A stretch of DNA of 10,123 nucleotides, from assembly GCA_030628445.1 (NCBI GenBank), contig DAOVQV010000032.1:1-10123 (forward strand), in the 5' to 3' direction. This document shows positions 1 through 6,283 of the stretch, piece after piece. The translations under genes were made by a program, and so were the position numbers. The notes under the pieces were generated by a model. That model made no database searches and was not told the origin of the DNA. It worked only from the letters and a program-made list of their open reading frames with translations. This stretch comes from Phycisphaerae bacterium. Lineage in GTDB: Bacteria; Planctomycetota; Phycisphaerae; SM23-33. Positions within the stretch are counted from its first letter, which is position 1. Each line of letters opens with the position of its first letter.

Positions 1-1214
1 GCGGTCAGGGGCGTGGGGGTGAGGTCACCGAACAGCTCCTCAAGCAGGTCCTGCAGCTCCTGCAATATGTTGCTCAGGTCGCCTAAACCGTCGATTCCCA
101 GGCCCGCCGCGTCGATGGTCGCCGACGGGAGCAGCAGGTTCATCCCGAACACCCCGTCCAGGTCCGCTACGTCCGCGACCAGCACGTCCACGTTCTTCCA
201 CACCACGTCGAAACCTTCCTTCGCCGGGATCCGGATCTCGTCGAGTTGGAGGATCGGTACGGTCAGTGCGCCTTCGCCGATCCCGCCGATGATCGACGTC
301 GGCCCGGTGTACCCGGCCATGAATTCGTCCAGACTCACAAGGCCCGGGTCGATCAGCCCAACGCCTTGCGCCTCGGCGAAGCTGATCAGCGTCGAGCCCG
401 ATCCCGTGTCGAACAGCCACGGATTACCCGCGCTCGTCAGCACCTGTACGCCATCGTTGTGGGCGATGGTCACGTTGGGGATCATCGGGTTGTCGGCGTG
501 GGAGGGCAGGATTTCCGGCGGCGTCGCCGCCCCTGTCAGGTCGACCAACTGCAAGTCGAAGGTAATGTTGGTCTGCGGTATGGCTGGGTTGCCCGGAGGG
601 AGGAGGTACGTGCTCATCCGGCCGAGCGTGTCCATGGTCGTGGGGTCCATCACCATCGTCCGCTGCGAGATCACCGGCATCCCGACGATGTTGATCGGGT
701 CCACCAGCGTCCCGAACGGACCCAGGTCCAGGATCTCCCCGACGCCGGCCGCCCGGCGCGTCCAAAGGTTGAACTCGCCGTAGTCGTAGAAGTCGCTAAG
801 CTCGATGGAGCTTGCCGTGCCCGGCGTGACGTTGCTCACGCTGACGCCCAGCAGCCGCGTTACGTCGCCCGTCTCCAGCCCCGCGATACCGGTTTCGGTG
901 AACTGCCCCGTGAAATCCGCCGCCCCCAACCCAAGCGACGGTGGGGCCGGGTCGCCTGTGGCCAGCACGTGGCTGATGACGAACCCGGATGCGCCGGTGT
1001 CGATGAACGCCTCGAATATCACCGGTTCGCCGCCATCGGTTATCACGACACCGCCGTCCGTCAGCAGCGAATACAGCTCGGGCTGATCGAGTGCGGTGGC
1101 GTTGATTTTTGAATATCCAGCCGACGTGATGACGACATCACCGCCCAGGACGGATAGCGGGGCGACAGATAGGACCAAGGCTGCTGCGAGCAGAACAGAC
1201 CTATTGTTGAGCAT
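1..1214 (-). CDS. Secreted tandem-lobe (pepsin/retropepsin-like) aspartic protease, C-terminus beyond window
   Basis: Reading leftward from the ATG at 1214-1212 gives 404 uninterrupted codons running off the left edge. Residues 1-24 look like a Sec signal peptide: Arg5, a hydrophobic core and likely cleavage near VLG/GD. Two aspartic-protease active-site motifs follow, IDTGASGFVIS (catalytic Asp72) and LFDTGSGSTLIS (catalytic Asp269). Each is followed by a hydrophobic-Gly-Met motif of the psi-loop type: NIVGMPVIS at about 175-183 and GVFGMNLLLPS at about 354-364. The chain thus looks like two retropepsin-like lobes fused into a pseudo-dimer that would cleave peptides outside the cytoplasm. 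From about 377 a Leu/Glu-rich amphipathic stretch leads to a Thr-Pro segment (TPTPLT), possibly a linker to a C-terminal anchor that cannot be seen. Known: DTG plus hhG is diagnostic of this fold. Inferred: activity, substrate and anchoring. GGAGG lies 11 bases before the ATG. The neighbouring tRNA is divergent, so the gene appears to have its own promoter. Confidence 0.8.
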   Translation of the reverse strand, partial: MLNNRSVLLAAALVLSVAPLSVLGGDVVITSAGYSKINATALDQPELYSLLTDGGVVITDGGEPVIFEAFIDTGASGFVISHVLATGDPAPPSLGLGAADFTGQFTETGIAGLETGDVTRLLGVSVSNVTPGTASSIELSDFYDYGEFNLWTRRAAGVGEILDLGPFGTLVDPINIVGMPVISQRTMVMDPTTMDTLGRMSTYLLPPGNPAIPQTNITFDLQLVDLTGAATPPEILPSHADNPMIPNVTIAHNDGVQVLTSAGNPWLFDTGSGSTLISFAEAQGVGLIDPGLVSLDEFMAGYTGPTSIIGGIGEGALTVPILQLDEIRIPAKEGFDVVWKNVDVLVADVADLDGVFGMNLLLPSATIDAAGLGIDGLGDLSNILQELQDLLEELFGDLTPTPLT

Positions 1215-1225
1215 TTTTACTTTTT

Positions 1226-1230
1226 CCTCC
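1226..1230 (-). promoter_or_regulatory. Shine-Dalgarno of the aspartic protease gene
   Basis: GGAGG on the minus strand, 11 bases upstream of the ATG at 1214. It decides the start and places the signal peptide directly at the N-terminus. Confidence 0.7.
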
Positions 1231-1275
1231 GTTGCGTCCCTTCGAGCCGTAAAGTGAGCGATTTCGAGCAGCACC

Positions 1276-1281
1276 ATTATA
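1276..1281 (-). promoter_or_regulatory. Candidate -10 element for the aspartic protease gene
   Basis: A perfect TATAAT on the minus strand, about 60 bases upstream of the protease start, sits in otherwise GC-rich DNA. No good -35 is visible at 16-18 bases, so the assignment rests on the -10 alone. Confidence 0.4.
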
Positions 1282-1350
1282 CCCCCCAACCCGGGATTTC
1301 GTTGCCGAAAAATCCGCCCACCCCGCCCGGGGTGTCCCGCTGTGGTGCGC

Positions 1351-1379
1351 TTGACAGGTCGCCCCGGCCGCAATAACCT
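1351..1379 (+). promoter_or_regulatory. sigma70-type promoter of tRNA-Leu
   Basis: TTGACA (1351-1356), a 17-base spacer and TAACCT (1374-1379). The -35 is perfect, and the predicted start, near 1386, is about 10 bases before the mature tRNA. This fits a short tRNA leader. Confidence 0.7.
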
Positions 1380-1396
1380 TACCTCCGGTCAACATC

Positions 1397-1480
1397 GCCC
1401 GGGTGGCGGAATTGGCAGACGCGCCAGGTTGAGGGCCTGGTGGGCTTAGGCCCTTGCAGGTTCAAATCCTGTCCCGGGCA
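1397..1480 (+). tRNA. tRNA-Leu, anticodon GAG
   Basis: An 84-base cloverleaf. The acceptor arm GCCCGGG (1397-1403) pairs with CCCGGGC (1473-1479), and A1480 is the discriminator base. The anticodon stem CCAGG/CCTGG (1424-1428 and 1436-1440) encloses the loop TTGAGGG, with anticodon GAG at 1431-1433 reading CUC and CUU. A long variable arm (GGGC/GCCC, about 1442-1452) marks it as a class II tRNA, as expected for leucine. The T arm carries TTCAAAT (1461-1467). CCA is not encoded (GTG follows the discriminator), so a CCA-adding enzyme is required. The gene stands alone and faces prfA. Confidence 0.97.
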
Positions 1481-1490
1481 GTGGAAACTC

Positions 1491-1499
1491 GGGGGGGGG
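1491..1499 (+). repeat. Homopolymer of nine G
   Basis: Nine consecutive G in the gap between the convergent tRNA-Leu and prfA genes. GGGG and GGG runs follow within 35 bases. The length may vary between clones or be a sequencing error, but it lies in no gene. Confidence 0.8.
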
Positions 1500-1547
1500 A
1501 GATGGGGAGCACGGTCGCCAGGGCGGCACAGACAAGCGTTAAGTGCT

Positions 1548-2654
1548 CTAGAGATTCGCCAGGCGGTCGGTCTTGTCGCGGAGGATCAGGGCTTCGATCA
1601 GCTCGTCCATGTTCCCGGAGATGATTTGCTCCAAGTTGAAGTTCGTCCCTTCCGCCCCCCGACCCTTCAGGCGGTGGTCGGTGCAGCGGTTCTGCGGGAA
1701 GTTGTAGGTGCGAATGCGTTGGGACCTGTCGCCCGAACCGATCATGGATTTGCGAGTGGCGGCCTCTTCGGCTACTTGCCGGGTTTTGATCTGCTCGTGC
1801 ACACGGGCGGCGAGGATTCGCCGGGCCTTGGCGCGGTTCTTGTGCTGGGACTTCTCATCTCGCATCGAGACGGTGATTCCGGTGGGGAGGTGCTCGAGCT
1901 TGATGGCGGACTCGACCTTGTTGACGTTTTGCCCGCCGGGCCCGCCTGCCCGCGAGGTGTGCTCCAGAACATCCTTGTCCCAGTCTATCTGGACCTCGAG
2001 CGCTTCCGGTTCGCTCAGCACCGCAACGGTTGCGGCAGAGGTGTGGATCCGCCCGGACGCCTCAGTCTTGGGTACCCGCTGGACGCGGTGCCCGCCGCCT
2101 TCGTAGCCCAGCCGGCCCCACGCGCCGTCACCCTTGACGTTGACAATCACTTCTCGCAAACCGCCCAGGTCGGTCGGATTCGCCGAGAGGATCTCGAAGC
2201 TCCAGCCGCGATTCTCCGCATATCGGCGGTACATGTTCAGCAGGTCGCCGGCGAACAGGGCCGCCTCTTCACCGCCCGTCCCGGCCCTGATCTCCAGCAT
2301 CACGGAGTTGATCTGCTCGTCGCCCGACATGACCAGCAGGGCCTTGATCTGCTCAAGCGCCGTGTCCAGCCTCTCGCCGAGCGAGTCGACCTCGGTCCGC
2401 GCCAGCGCCTTAAGCTCCGACTCGGTATGTTCGTCGGCGAGGATGCTCCTGGCCTCGTCGAGATGGGCGGCGAGTGTCTTGTACTGTCGGTACGGTTCGA
2501 CGATCCGCTTCAGGCGGGAGTGCTCCTTGGCCACCGCCACGATGCGCGCAGGGTCTGAGGCGACGGCCGGGTCGTTCATCTGCTCCCCCGTCTCTTCGTA
2601 ACGCCGGACCAGCCCCTCCAGCTTCAAAATCAGGCCTTCTTCCGACATCGCCAT
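1548..2654 (-). CDS. prfA: Peptide chain release factor 1 (RF1)
   Basis: Cytoplasmic class I release factor that reads UAA and UAG and triggers hydrolysis of peptidyl-tRNA on the ribosome. From the ATG at 2654 it is 368 residues, a normal RF1 length. Landmarks: RAGTGGEEAALFA (123-135), GGGHRVQRVP (186-195), the codon-reading tripeptide in the P-x-T form PKT (195-197) rather than the SPF of RF2, the catalytic GGQ (240-242), and IRTYNFPQNRCTDHRL near the C-terminus (314-329). Start choice: a GTG at 2663 in the same frame leaves no room for a Shine-Dalgarno, whereas GAAGG lies 8 bases upstream of the ATG at 2654. A third in-frame ATG is at 2648. The stop is TAG. It lies downstream of rpmE on the same strand, a common pairing. 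prmC (hemK), which methylates the GGQ glutamine and often follows prfA, is absent: the downstream neighbour is the convergent tRNA-Leu. Confidence 0.97.
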   Translation of the reverse strand: MAMSEEGLILKLEGLVRRYEETGEQMNDPAVASDPARIVAVAKEHSRLKRIVEPYRQYKTLAAHLDEARSILADEHTESELKALARTEVDSLGERLDTALEQIKALLVMSGDEQINSVMLEIRAGTGGEEAALFAGDLLNMYRRYAENRGWSFEILSANPTDLGGLREVIVNVKGDGAWGRLGYEGGGHRVQRVPKTEASGRIHTSAATVAVLSEPEALEVQIDWDKDVLEHTSRAGGPGGQNVNKVESAIKLEHLPTGITVSMRDEKSQHKNRAKARRILAARVHEQIKTRQVAEEAATRKSMIGSGDRSQRIRTYNFPQNRCTDHRLKGRGAEGTNFNLEQIISGNMDELIEALILRDKTDRLANL

Positions 2655-2755
2655 TTGACGCACCTTCTTCAGCAGTCATGTGGTTTTGGCTGGACTGACA
2701 AAGCAGCTTCGTGCTCGTCGACTGAATCGGTCGCTTCTCTGGTGGACCTGCATAC

Positions 2756-2792
2756 AAAAACGCCGACATTGCATGGGCGGATATCGGCGTTG
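2756..2792 (-). terminator. Rho-independent terminator or attenuator between rpmE and prfA
   Basis: On the minus strand AACGCCGA (from 2791) pairs with TCGGCGTT (ending at 2759) across a 17-base loop, and the stem runs straight into a short T-run (2760-2756). It lies 15 bases after the rpmE stop and about 100 bases before the prfA start. It could end the rpmE transcript or only reduce read-through into prfA. The loop is longer than usual. Confidence 0.6.
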
Positions 2793-2806
2793 CGGACCTT
2801 CAGTTG

Positions 2807-3049
2807 CTACTTCTTGTCTGTGTTGTCCTTGCCAGGCTTCTTGAAATAGTCCGTCCCGAATTTCCGCTGGAACTTCTCAACCCGGCCGGCCGTGTCTACG
2901 TACTTCTGCTTGCCCGTGTAGAACGGGTGGCAGTTGCTGCAGATCTCGATCTGCAGCTCGCCGATGCGCGTAGAGCGGGTAGTGAACTTGTTCCCGCAGG
3001 CACAGGTGACGTTCAGCTCGGAGTATTCCGGATGTATCTCTTTGTTCAT
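2807..3049 (-). CDS. rpmE: 50S ribosomal protein L31, zinc-binding type
   Basis: 80 residues beginning MNKEIHPEY, typical of bacterial L31, a large-subunit protein contributing to bridges with the small subunit. The zinc ligands are intact: CAC at 16-18 and CSNC at 37-40 followed by HPFYTG, making this the C+ (zinc-containing) paralogue rather than the zinc-independent form. The basic tail VEKFQRKFG is also typical, and the end is Lys/Asp-rich (GKDNTDKK). GAGGTG (3055-3060) lies 5 bases before the ATG and fixes the start. The gene precedes prfA on the same strand, and its own promoter can be proposed at 3072-3101. No cysteine-free second L31 copy is visible here. Confidence 0.97.
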   Translation of the reverse strand: MNKEIHPEYSELNVTCACGNKFTTRSTRIGELQIEICSNCHPFYTGKQKYVDTAGRVEKFQRKFGTDYFKKPGKDNTDKK

Positions 3050-3071
3050 GGCGGCACCTCTGTAGCGCCAT

Positions 3072-3101
3072 AGTATAGGGTAGAGGCGCGTGGTTCCGCA
3101 A
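3072..3101 (-). promoter_or_regulatory. Candidate promoter of rpmE
   Basis: On the minus strand TTGCGG (3101-3096), an 18-base spacer and TATACT (3077-3072), about 20 bases upstream of the L31 start codon. It lies in the 59-base gap after the oxidoreductase stop, so rpmE could also receive read-through from that gene. Both hexamers are imperfect. Confidence 0.45.
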
Positions 3102-3108
3102 GATGCTC

Positions 3109-4134
3109 TTACGTTGTTATCGGCTCGGATTGGCCGGTAAGATCAATTACCGTGCCGGTATCGGCCGCTTGGCGAGCCTTGAGGGCGACCTCCGTGATGC
3201 GGAACGACTCTTCCGGCGAGATAAGGCACTGACCGGTTCCCTTCAGAGATTCGACGAAACCTGCGAACAGATTCTCCTCCGGTGGTAAGGGTACATCCTG
3301 AAGGTCCGTCGGGGTCATCAGATGCACCTTTGTGCCCTCGGCGACGACCTCGACGATTCCTTCGCTTCCGGCGACTCTCAGCCGGTCGTCCCCGTGTTTG
3401 CGCTGCACCCCGTCGGACCATGGCCGAAGGTAATCGAACCATATCACCGCGTGCCCGCCGCCGGTCAGTTCCAGCAGAATCCCGCCGTTATCTTCCATCC
3501 CCGGATGCGTGGGGCGGGTCCGGTTTGAGTGCATCGCCGCAACGCGGGTGTAGTCCTCGCCGGTGCAGTAGCTGATGAAATCCAGCGCGTGGATCGCCTG
3601 CCACGGTATCGATCCACCGTAGGTTCGGCGCTGCTTGTAGAAATCGTCGCGTTTCTTGAACGGGTACGACTTCTGGGCCCCCGCCAGGACGGCCCGGCCG
3701 ATCCTCCCTGCGGCGATGAGCCGGCGGACGGCGAGATAGCTCGGTTCTGCCCGCATACCCATGTGTGCGGCGATGCGGACCTTACTTTTTGCCACTGCCT
3801 CGCGCAAGGTAGCAAGGTCTTCAAGTGTTGTCGCCAGCGGTTTCTCGCTGACGATGTGAGATCTGCGTTCGGCGGCAGCTGTGGACACTTCGGCGATTCG
3901 ATACAGCGGCATGAAGACGCCGACGATGTCGGGTTTTACCTCGTCCAGCATTTTGCGGTAATCGTCGTAAATGGGCATGTCGTGCGAAACGATGTCGGTA
4001 AGCGTGGTGAACTTGAGCGGATCGTCGTCTCCCCAGCGTGCTGCCGCGACGAATTCAACGTCCGCGCACTTGGAGGCGCTCTTGATCAGAGCGTTGCAGT
4101 GTCCGTATCCGCCCGCGAGTGCGAGTTTCATCAT
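3109..4134 (-). CDS. Gfo/Idh/MocA family NAD(P)-dependent oxidoreductase
   Basis: 341 residues, a typical family length. The N-terminal Rossmann fold starts LALAGGYGHCNALI (4-17), a slightly irregular dinucleotide-binding glycine motif. The family's EKP signature is VSEKPLA (95-101), whose lysine is normally catalytic. The C-terminal alpha/beta substrate domain carries GGSIPWQAIHALDFISY (173-189), where His182 and Asp185 match the usual HxxD active-site pattern. The family mostly oxidises or reduces sugars, inositols and amino sugars; the substrate cannot be told here. Start: ATG ATG at 4134 and 4131, with AGGCAGG ending 7 bases before the first. It is transcribed divergently from the URO-D-family gene, with 112 bases between start codons, and lies 59 bases upstream of rpmE. 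A shared catabolic role with the URO-D gene is plausible but unproven. Confidence 0.9.
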   Translation of the reverse strand: MMKLALAGGYGHCNALIKSASKCADVEFVAAARWGDDDPLKFTTLTDIVSHDMPIYDDYRKMLDEVKPDIVGVFMPLYRIAEVSTAAAERRSHIVSEKPLATTLEDLATLREAVAKSKVRIAAHMGMRAEPSYLAVRRLIAAGRIGRAVLAGAQKSYPFKKRDDFYKQRRTYGGSIPWQAIHALDFISYCTGEDYTRVAAMHSNRTRPTHPGMEDNGGILLELTGGGHAVIWFDYLRPWSDGVQRKHGDDRLRVAGSEGIVEVVAEGTKVHLMTPTDLQDVPLPPEENLFAGFVESLKGTGQCLISPEESFRITEVALKARQAADTGTVIDLTGQSEPITT

Positions 4135-4246
4135 GGGTCTGCCTGCCTTTCCCGGTTCTGGGACCGGCTGCGTGGTCGGGAAGCTCAGTGGTTCTTGAGT
4201 CAGCGATGCTTTTTATAACGGCCCCGTTGCTGCGCCGCTATAGAAT
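4135..4246. promoter_or_regulatory. Divergent intergenic region, candidate promoters and small inverted repeat
   Basis: The only AT-rich patch is TTTTTATAAC (4210-4219), which reads TATAAA toward the oxidoreductase (4217-4212) and TATAAC toward the URO-D gene (4214-4219). A second -10-like TATAGA (4239-4244) lies just before the URO-D start. AACGG-CC-CCGTT (4218-4229) is a small inverted repeat abutting the AT patch and could be an operator. No convincing -35 box is visible for either gene, so these are weak calls. Confidence 0.3.
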
Positions 4247-5326
4247 ATGCGGCCTATGAGCAGCGACCTTGAGGATTTTTGGGCCACTTGCCAGCACCGC
4301 CGGGGTGGGAGGATTCTCTATTCCGCGTCGTTCACGCCTGACCTTCAGCGGCGCCTTTGCGAGCACATAGGAGGCCGGGACATAGCAGCCCATTACGGGT
4401 TTTTTTCGCCCGTCCGGGTCCAGGTAAGGCGCCCTGAGGCCCTGGGCGAGTTGGATTACTCATCCTACTGGGATGGCGTGGAGTTGCCGGAAGGCACGAC
4501 GATCAACGAAGACGGCGTGGCGCAAGTGCCCAGCGGGTTTTACCACTTCTACAAATATGTCTCCCCGCTGCGAGATGCCAAAAGCATCGGCGAGATGGAG
4601 AACTACCCGCTGGACGACATGTCCCAGTGGGATTCTTCTTACATGGGCCCGATCGTAGACGACGCTCACGCTCGGGGTTTGGTCGTCACCGGCTTTGCGG
4701 GGCACATGTACGAGACGGCGTGGCAGATTCGCGGGTACGAGCAGTTTCTGATGGACATGATCGAGCGGCCTAGCTGGGCGGAGTGCTTGCTGGAGCGGAT
4801 CGCGCGGCAGAACATGGTCCGCGCAGTCGCGTTTGCAAAGGCCGGCGTCGATCGGATTCGCACCGGCGACGACGTAGCCAATCAAAAAGCGATGATGTTC
4901 GCGCCCAGGTTGTGGCGGAAGATGATCCACTCGCGTTGGGCGCGAGTATGGGCGGCCGCAAAGCGAATCAACCCCAACGTCCAGATCTGGTACCACAGCG
5001 ACGGGAATATAACGGAGGTAATCGGCGAGCTGGTCGAGGCGGGGCTGGACATACTCAATCCCGTCCAACCGGAGTGTCTGGACATCGACGCAATTCACGC
5101 GCGTTTCGGCGATAGGCTGACTTTCGACGGGTGCGTGGGGACGCAATCGACCATGCCGTTCGGCTCACCCGCCGACGTGCGGAGGCGCGTAAAGGAGCTT
5201 ATCGACAAATACGGTCGAAACGGCGGGTTGATGATCGCGCCCACGCACGTGCTTGAACCGGAAGTTCCAATCGCCAATATCGAGGCATTCGCCGAGGTGT
5301 GTGGCGAGTATGGCAGCTTCCGGTAG
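4247..5326 (+). CDS. URO-D / corrinoid-methyltransferase superfamily protein (not HemE)
   Basis: 359 residues. It shows the TIM-barrel pattern of the uroporphyrinogen-decarboxylase superfamily, which also includes MtaA/CmuA-type methyltransferases. Visible landmarks: RIRTGDDVANQKAMMFAP (203-220), the central IWYHSDGNITEVIGELVEAG (247-266) before ILNPVQPE, DGCVGTQ (294-300), and the C-terminal GLMIAPTHVLEPEVPIANIEAF. The N-terminal arginine-rich substrate motif of true HemE (FRQAGRY-like) is missing, so a decarboxylase role in haem synthesis is unlikely. The zinc site of the methyltransferase branch is His-x-Cys; here it is His250-Ser-Asp252, with Cys277 and Cys297 further on. Substrate and reaction are unknown. 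Start is uncertain: ATGs at 4247 and 4256 are in frame and neither has a clear Shine-Dalgarno, so the leader may be very short. It diverges from the Gfo/Idh/MocA gene and ends 3 bases from the convergent Memo gene. Confidence 0.82.
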   Translation: MRPMSSDLEDFWATCQHRRGGRILYSASFTPDLQRRLCEHIGGRDIAAHYGFFSPVRVQVRRPEALGELDYSSYWDGVELPEGTTINEDGVAQVPSGFYHFYKYVSPLRDAKSIGEMENYPLDDMSQWDSSYMGPIVDDAHARGLVVTGFAGHMYETAWQIRGYEQFLMDMIERPSWAECLLERIARQNMVRAVAFAKAGVDRIRTGDDVANQKAMMFAPRLWRKMIHSRWARVWAAAKRINPNVQIWYHSDGNITEVIGELVEAGLDILNPVQPECLDIDAIHARFGDRLTFDGCVGTQSTMPFGSPADVRRRVKELIDKYGRNGGLMIAPTHVLEPEVPIANIEAFAEVCGEYGSFR

Positions 5327-5329
5327 CTC

Positions 5330-6199
5330 CTAGGTAAAGACGACGGAGGCGTATCCGACGGTCGTATCGTCCGGGTCGTTGGGATACATCTCGTGGACCA
5401 CCTCGTAGCTGTTCGTGTACGCCAGGGTCAGGGCTTCTGTTGCGCCCATGACCTTGCATGCGGCGATCGTTGCGGCGATGGCGCCGGCGCCGCAGGCGTT
5501 TCCACGAGCGGCGGCCTCGGAGATGACCTTATCGGCCTGCAATTGCTCTATCAGATCGAGCATCCTTCGATCGTTGTTCTTGGTCCACTGGACCCCCTCG
5601 AGGCCGCGGCCGCCCGGGGCGGGGAAATGACCGGCGTGGTGGGTCAGGTCCGTACTGCCCAGCACGCACACGCCTTCAAAGCCGTCGGCGAGAACTTTCC
5701 CGACGGCCCGGCCGATATCGACGGCCTGTTGGATGGGCGGGACCGCCACGGGGACGATCTTGATCTGTGGCGCCAGCACTTGCAGCAGCGGGATCTGGAC
5801 CTCCAGCGAATGCTCCATCGCGTGGGCCTGAGGATTGGCGCGGAGAATCTCGCCGGATTCCAGGATCGCCGAGGTGAGCTGCTCGTCGATGGGGACATCG
5901 CCCAGAGGTGTGCGCCACGTTCCCGAATCGTACACTTCCCCGGTCCGGACCGCACCGGTATGGTCCGCTCCGAACAGCACCACCGTCTCCAGAGGGCAAG
6001 TCGCCAACGCCTTCAGCGTCAGCGCAGCGACCTTCCCCGAGTAGACCCACCCGGCGTGGGGGACGAGCCCGCCGTAGAGGACCGGCGGTAAGTCCCCGGG
6101 TAACTGCGAGGCGTCGATGAGCTTCTCGGCGTGGTGCCTGCAGGATTGCGGCGAGCTTTCGTAAAACGTCCCGGCACGGACGGGCTGGCGGATGTTCAT
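5330..6199 (-). CDS. Memo family protein (AmmeMemoRadiSam system protein B)
   Basis: 289 residues, full length for the Memo (mediator of ErbB2-driven motility) family, which shares a fold with LigB-type non-haem iron dioxygenases. Landmarks: GLVPHAGWVYSG (44-55, His48), LFGADHTGA (75-83, His80), MEHSLEVQIPLLQ (128-140), GSTDLTHHAG (181-190, candidate ligands Asp184, His187 and His188), and ARGNACGAGAI with Cys236. These correspond to the conserved His/His/His/Cys pocket of human Memo; human Memo has been reported to bind copper. In many bacteria and archaea the gene lies with AMMECR1 and a radical SAM gene (hence the system name). Neither is adjacent here, and it stands alone between convergent and divergent neighbours. 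The biochemical role is uncertain. Start: ATG at 6199 with AGGGAG (6212-6207) 7 bases upstream. Confidence 0.92.
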   Translation of the reverse strand: MNIRQPVRAGTFYESSPQSCRHHAEKLIDASQLPGDLPPVLYGGLVPHAGWVYSGKVAALTLKALATCPLETVVLFGADHTGAVRTGEVYDSGTWRTPLGDVPIDEQLTSAILESGEILRANPQAHAMEHSLEVQIPLLQVLAPQIKIVPVAVPPIQQAVDIGRAVGKVLADGFEGVCVLGSTDLTHHAGHFPAPGGRGLEGVQWTKNNDRRMLDLIEQLQADKVISEAAARGNACGAGAIAATIAACKVMGATEALTLAYTNSYEVVHEMYPNDPDDTTVGYASVVFT

Positions 6200-6252
6200 C
6201 GTCTGTCTCCCTGACGAACTGATGAAAAGCGCCTGGCTAGTAGGCGCAGGTA

Positions 6253-6258
6253 ATTATA
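6253..6258 (-). promoter_or_regulatory. Candidate -10 element of the Memo gene
   Basis: A perfect TATAAT on the minus strand, 53 bases upstream of the Memo start in the region divergent from pgsA. The hexamer 17 bases upstream is TGTCCG, a poor -35, so the call rests on the -10. Confidence 0.4.
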
Positions 6259-6283
6259 TCATCACCGCGATGCAACGGACATC

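Noticed and set aside
13..1112. Long plus-strand open frames (13-783 and 246-1112)
   Set aside because: They lie antisense to the aspartic protease gene, encode low-complexity Ser/Pro/Arg or Arg/His/Val-rich proteins with no domain, and arise from GC-rich codon bias. The minus-strand frame has a signal peptide, Shine-Dalgarno and two DTG motifs.
1201..1395. 64-residue minus-strand open frame between protease gene and tRNA
   Set aside because: It overlaps the protease start and the tRNA promoter, has no Shine-Dalgarno and no conserved pattern. The region is better explained as 5' leaders and promoters.
1440..2558. 372-residue plus-strand open frame
   Set aside because: It starts inside tRNA-Leu and runs antisense through prfA. 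It is a GC-bias shadow.
4247..5326. Annotation of the URO-D-family gene as hemE
   Set aside because: The arginine-rich N-terminal substrate motif of HemE is missing and the central motif is HSDG. No other haem genes are nearby.
5393..6091. 232-residue plus-strand open frame
   Set aside because: It is antisense to the Memo gene, with no family pattern and no start signal.
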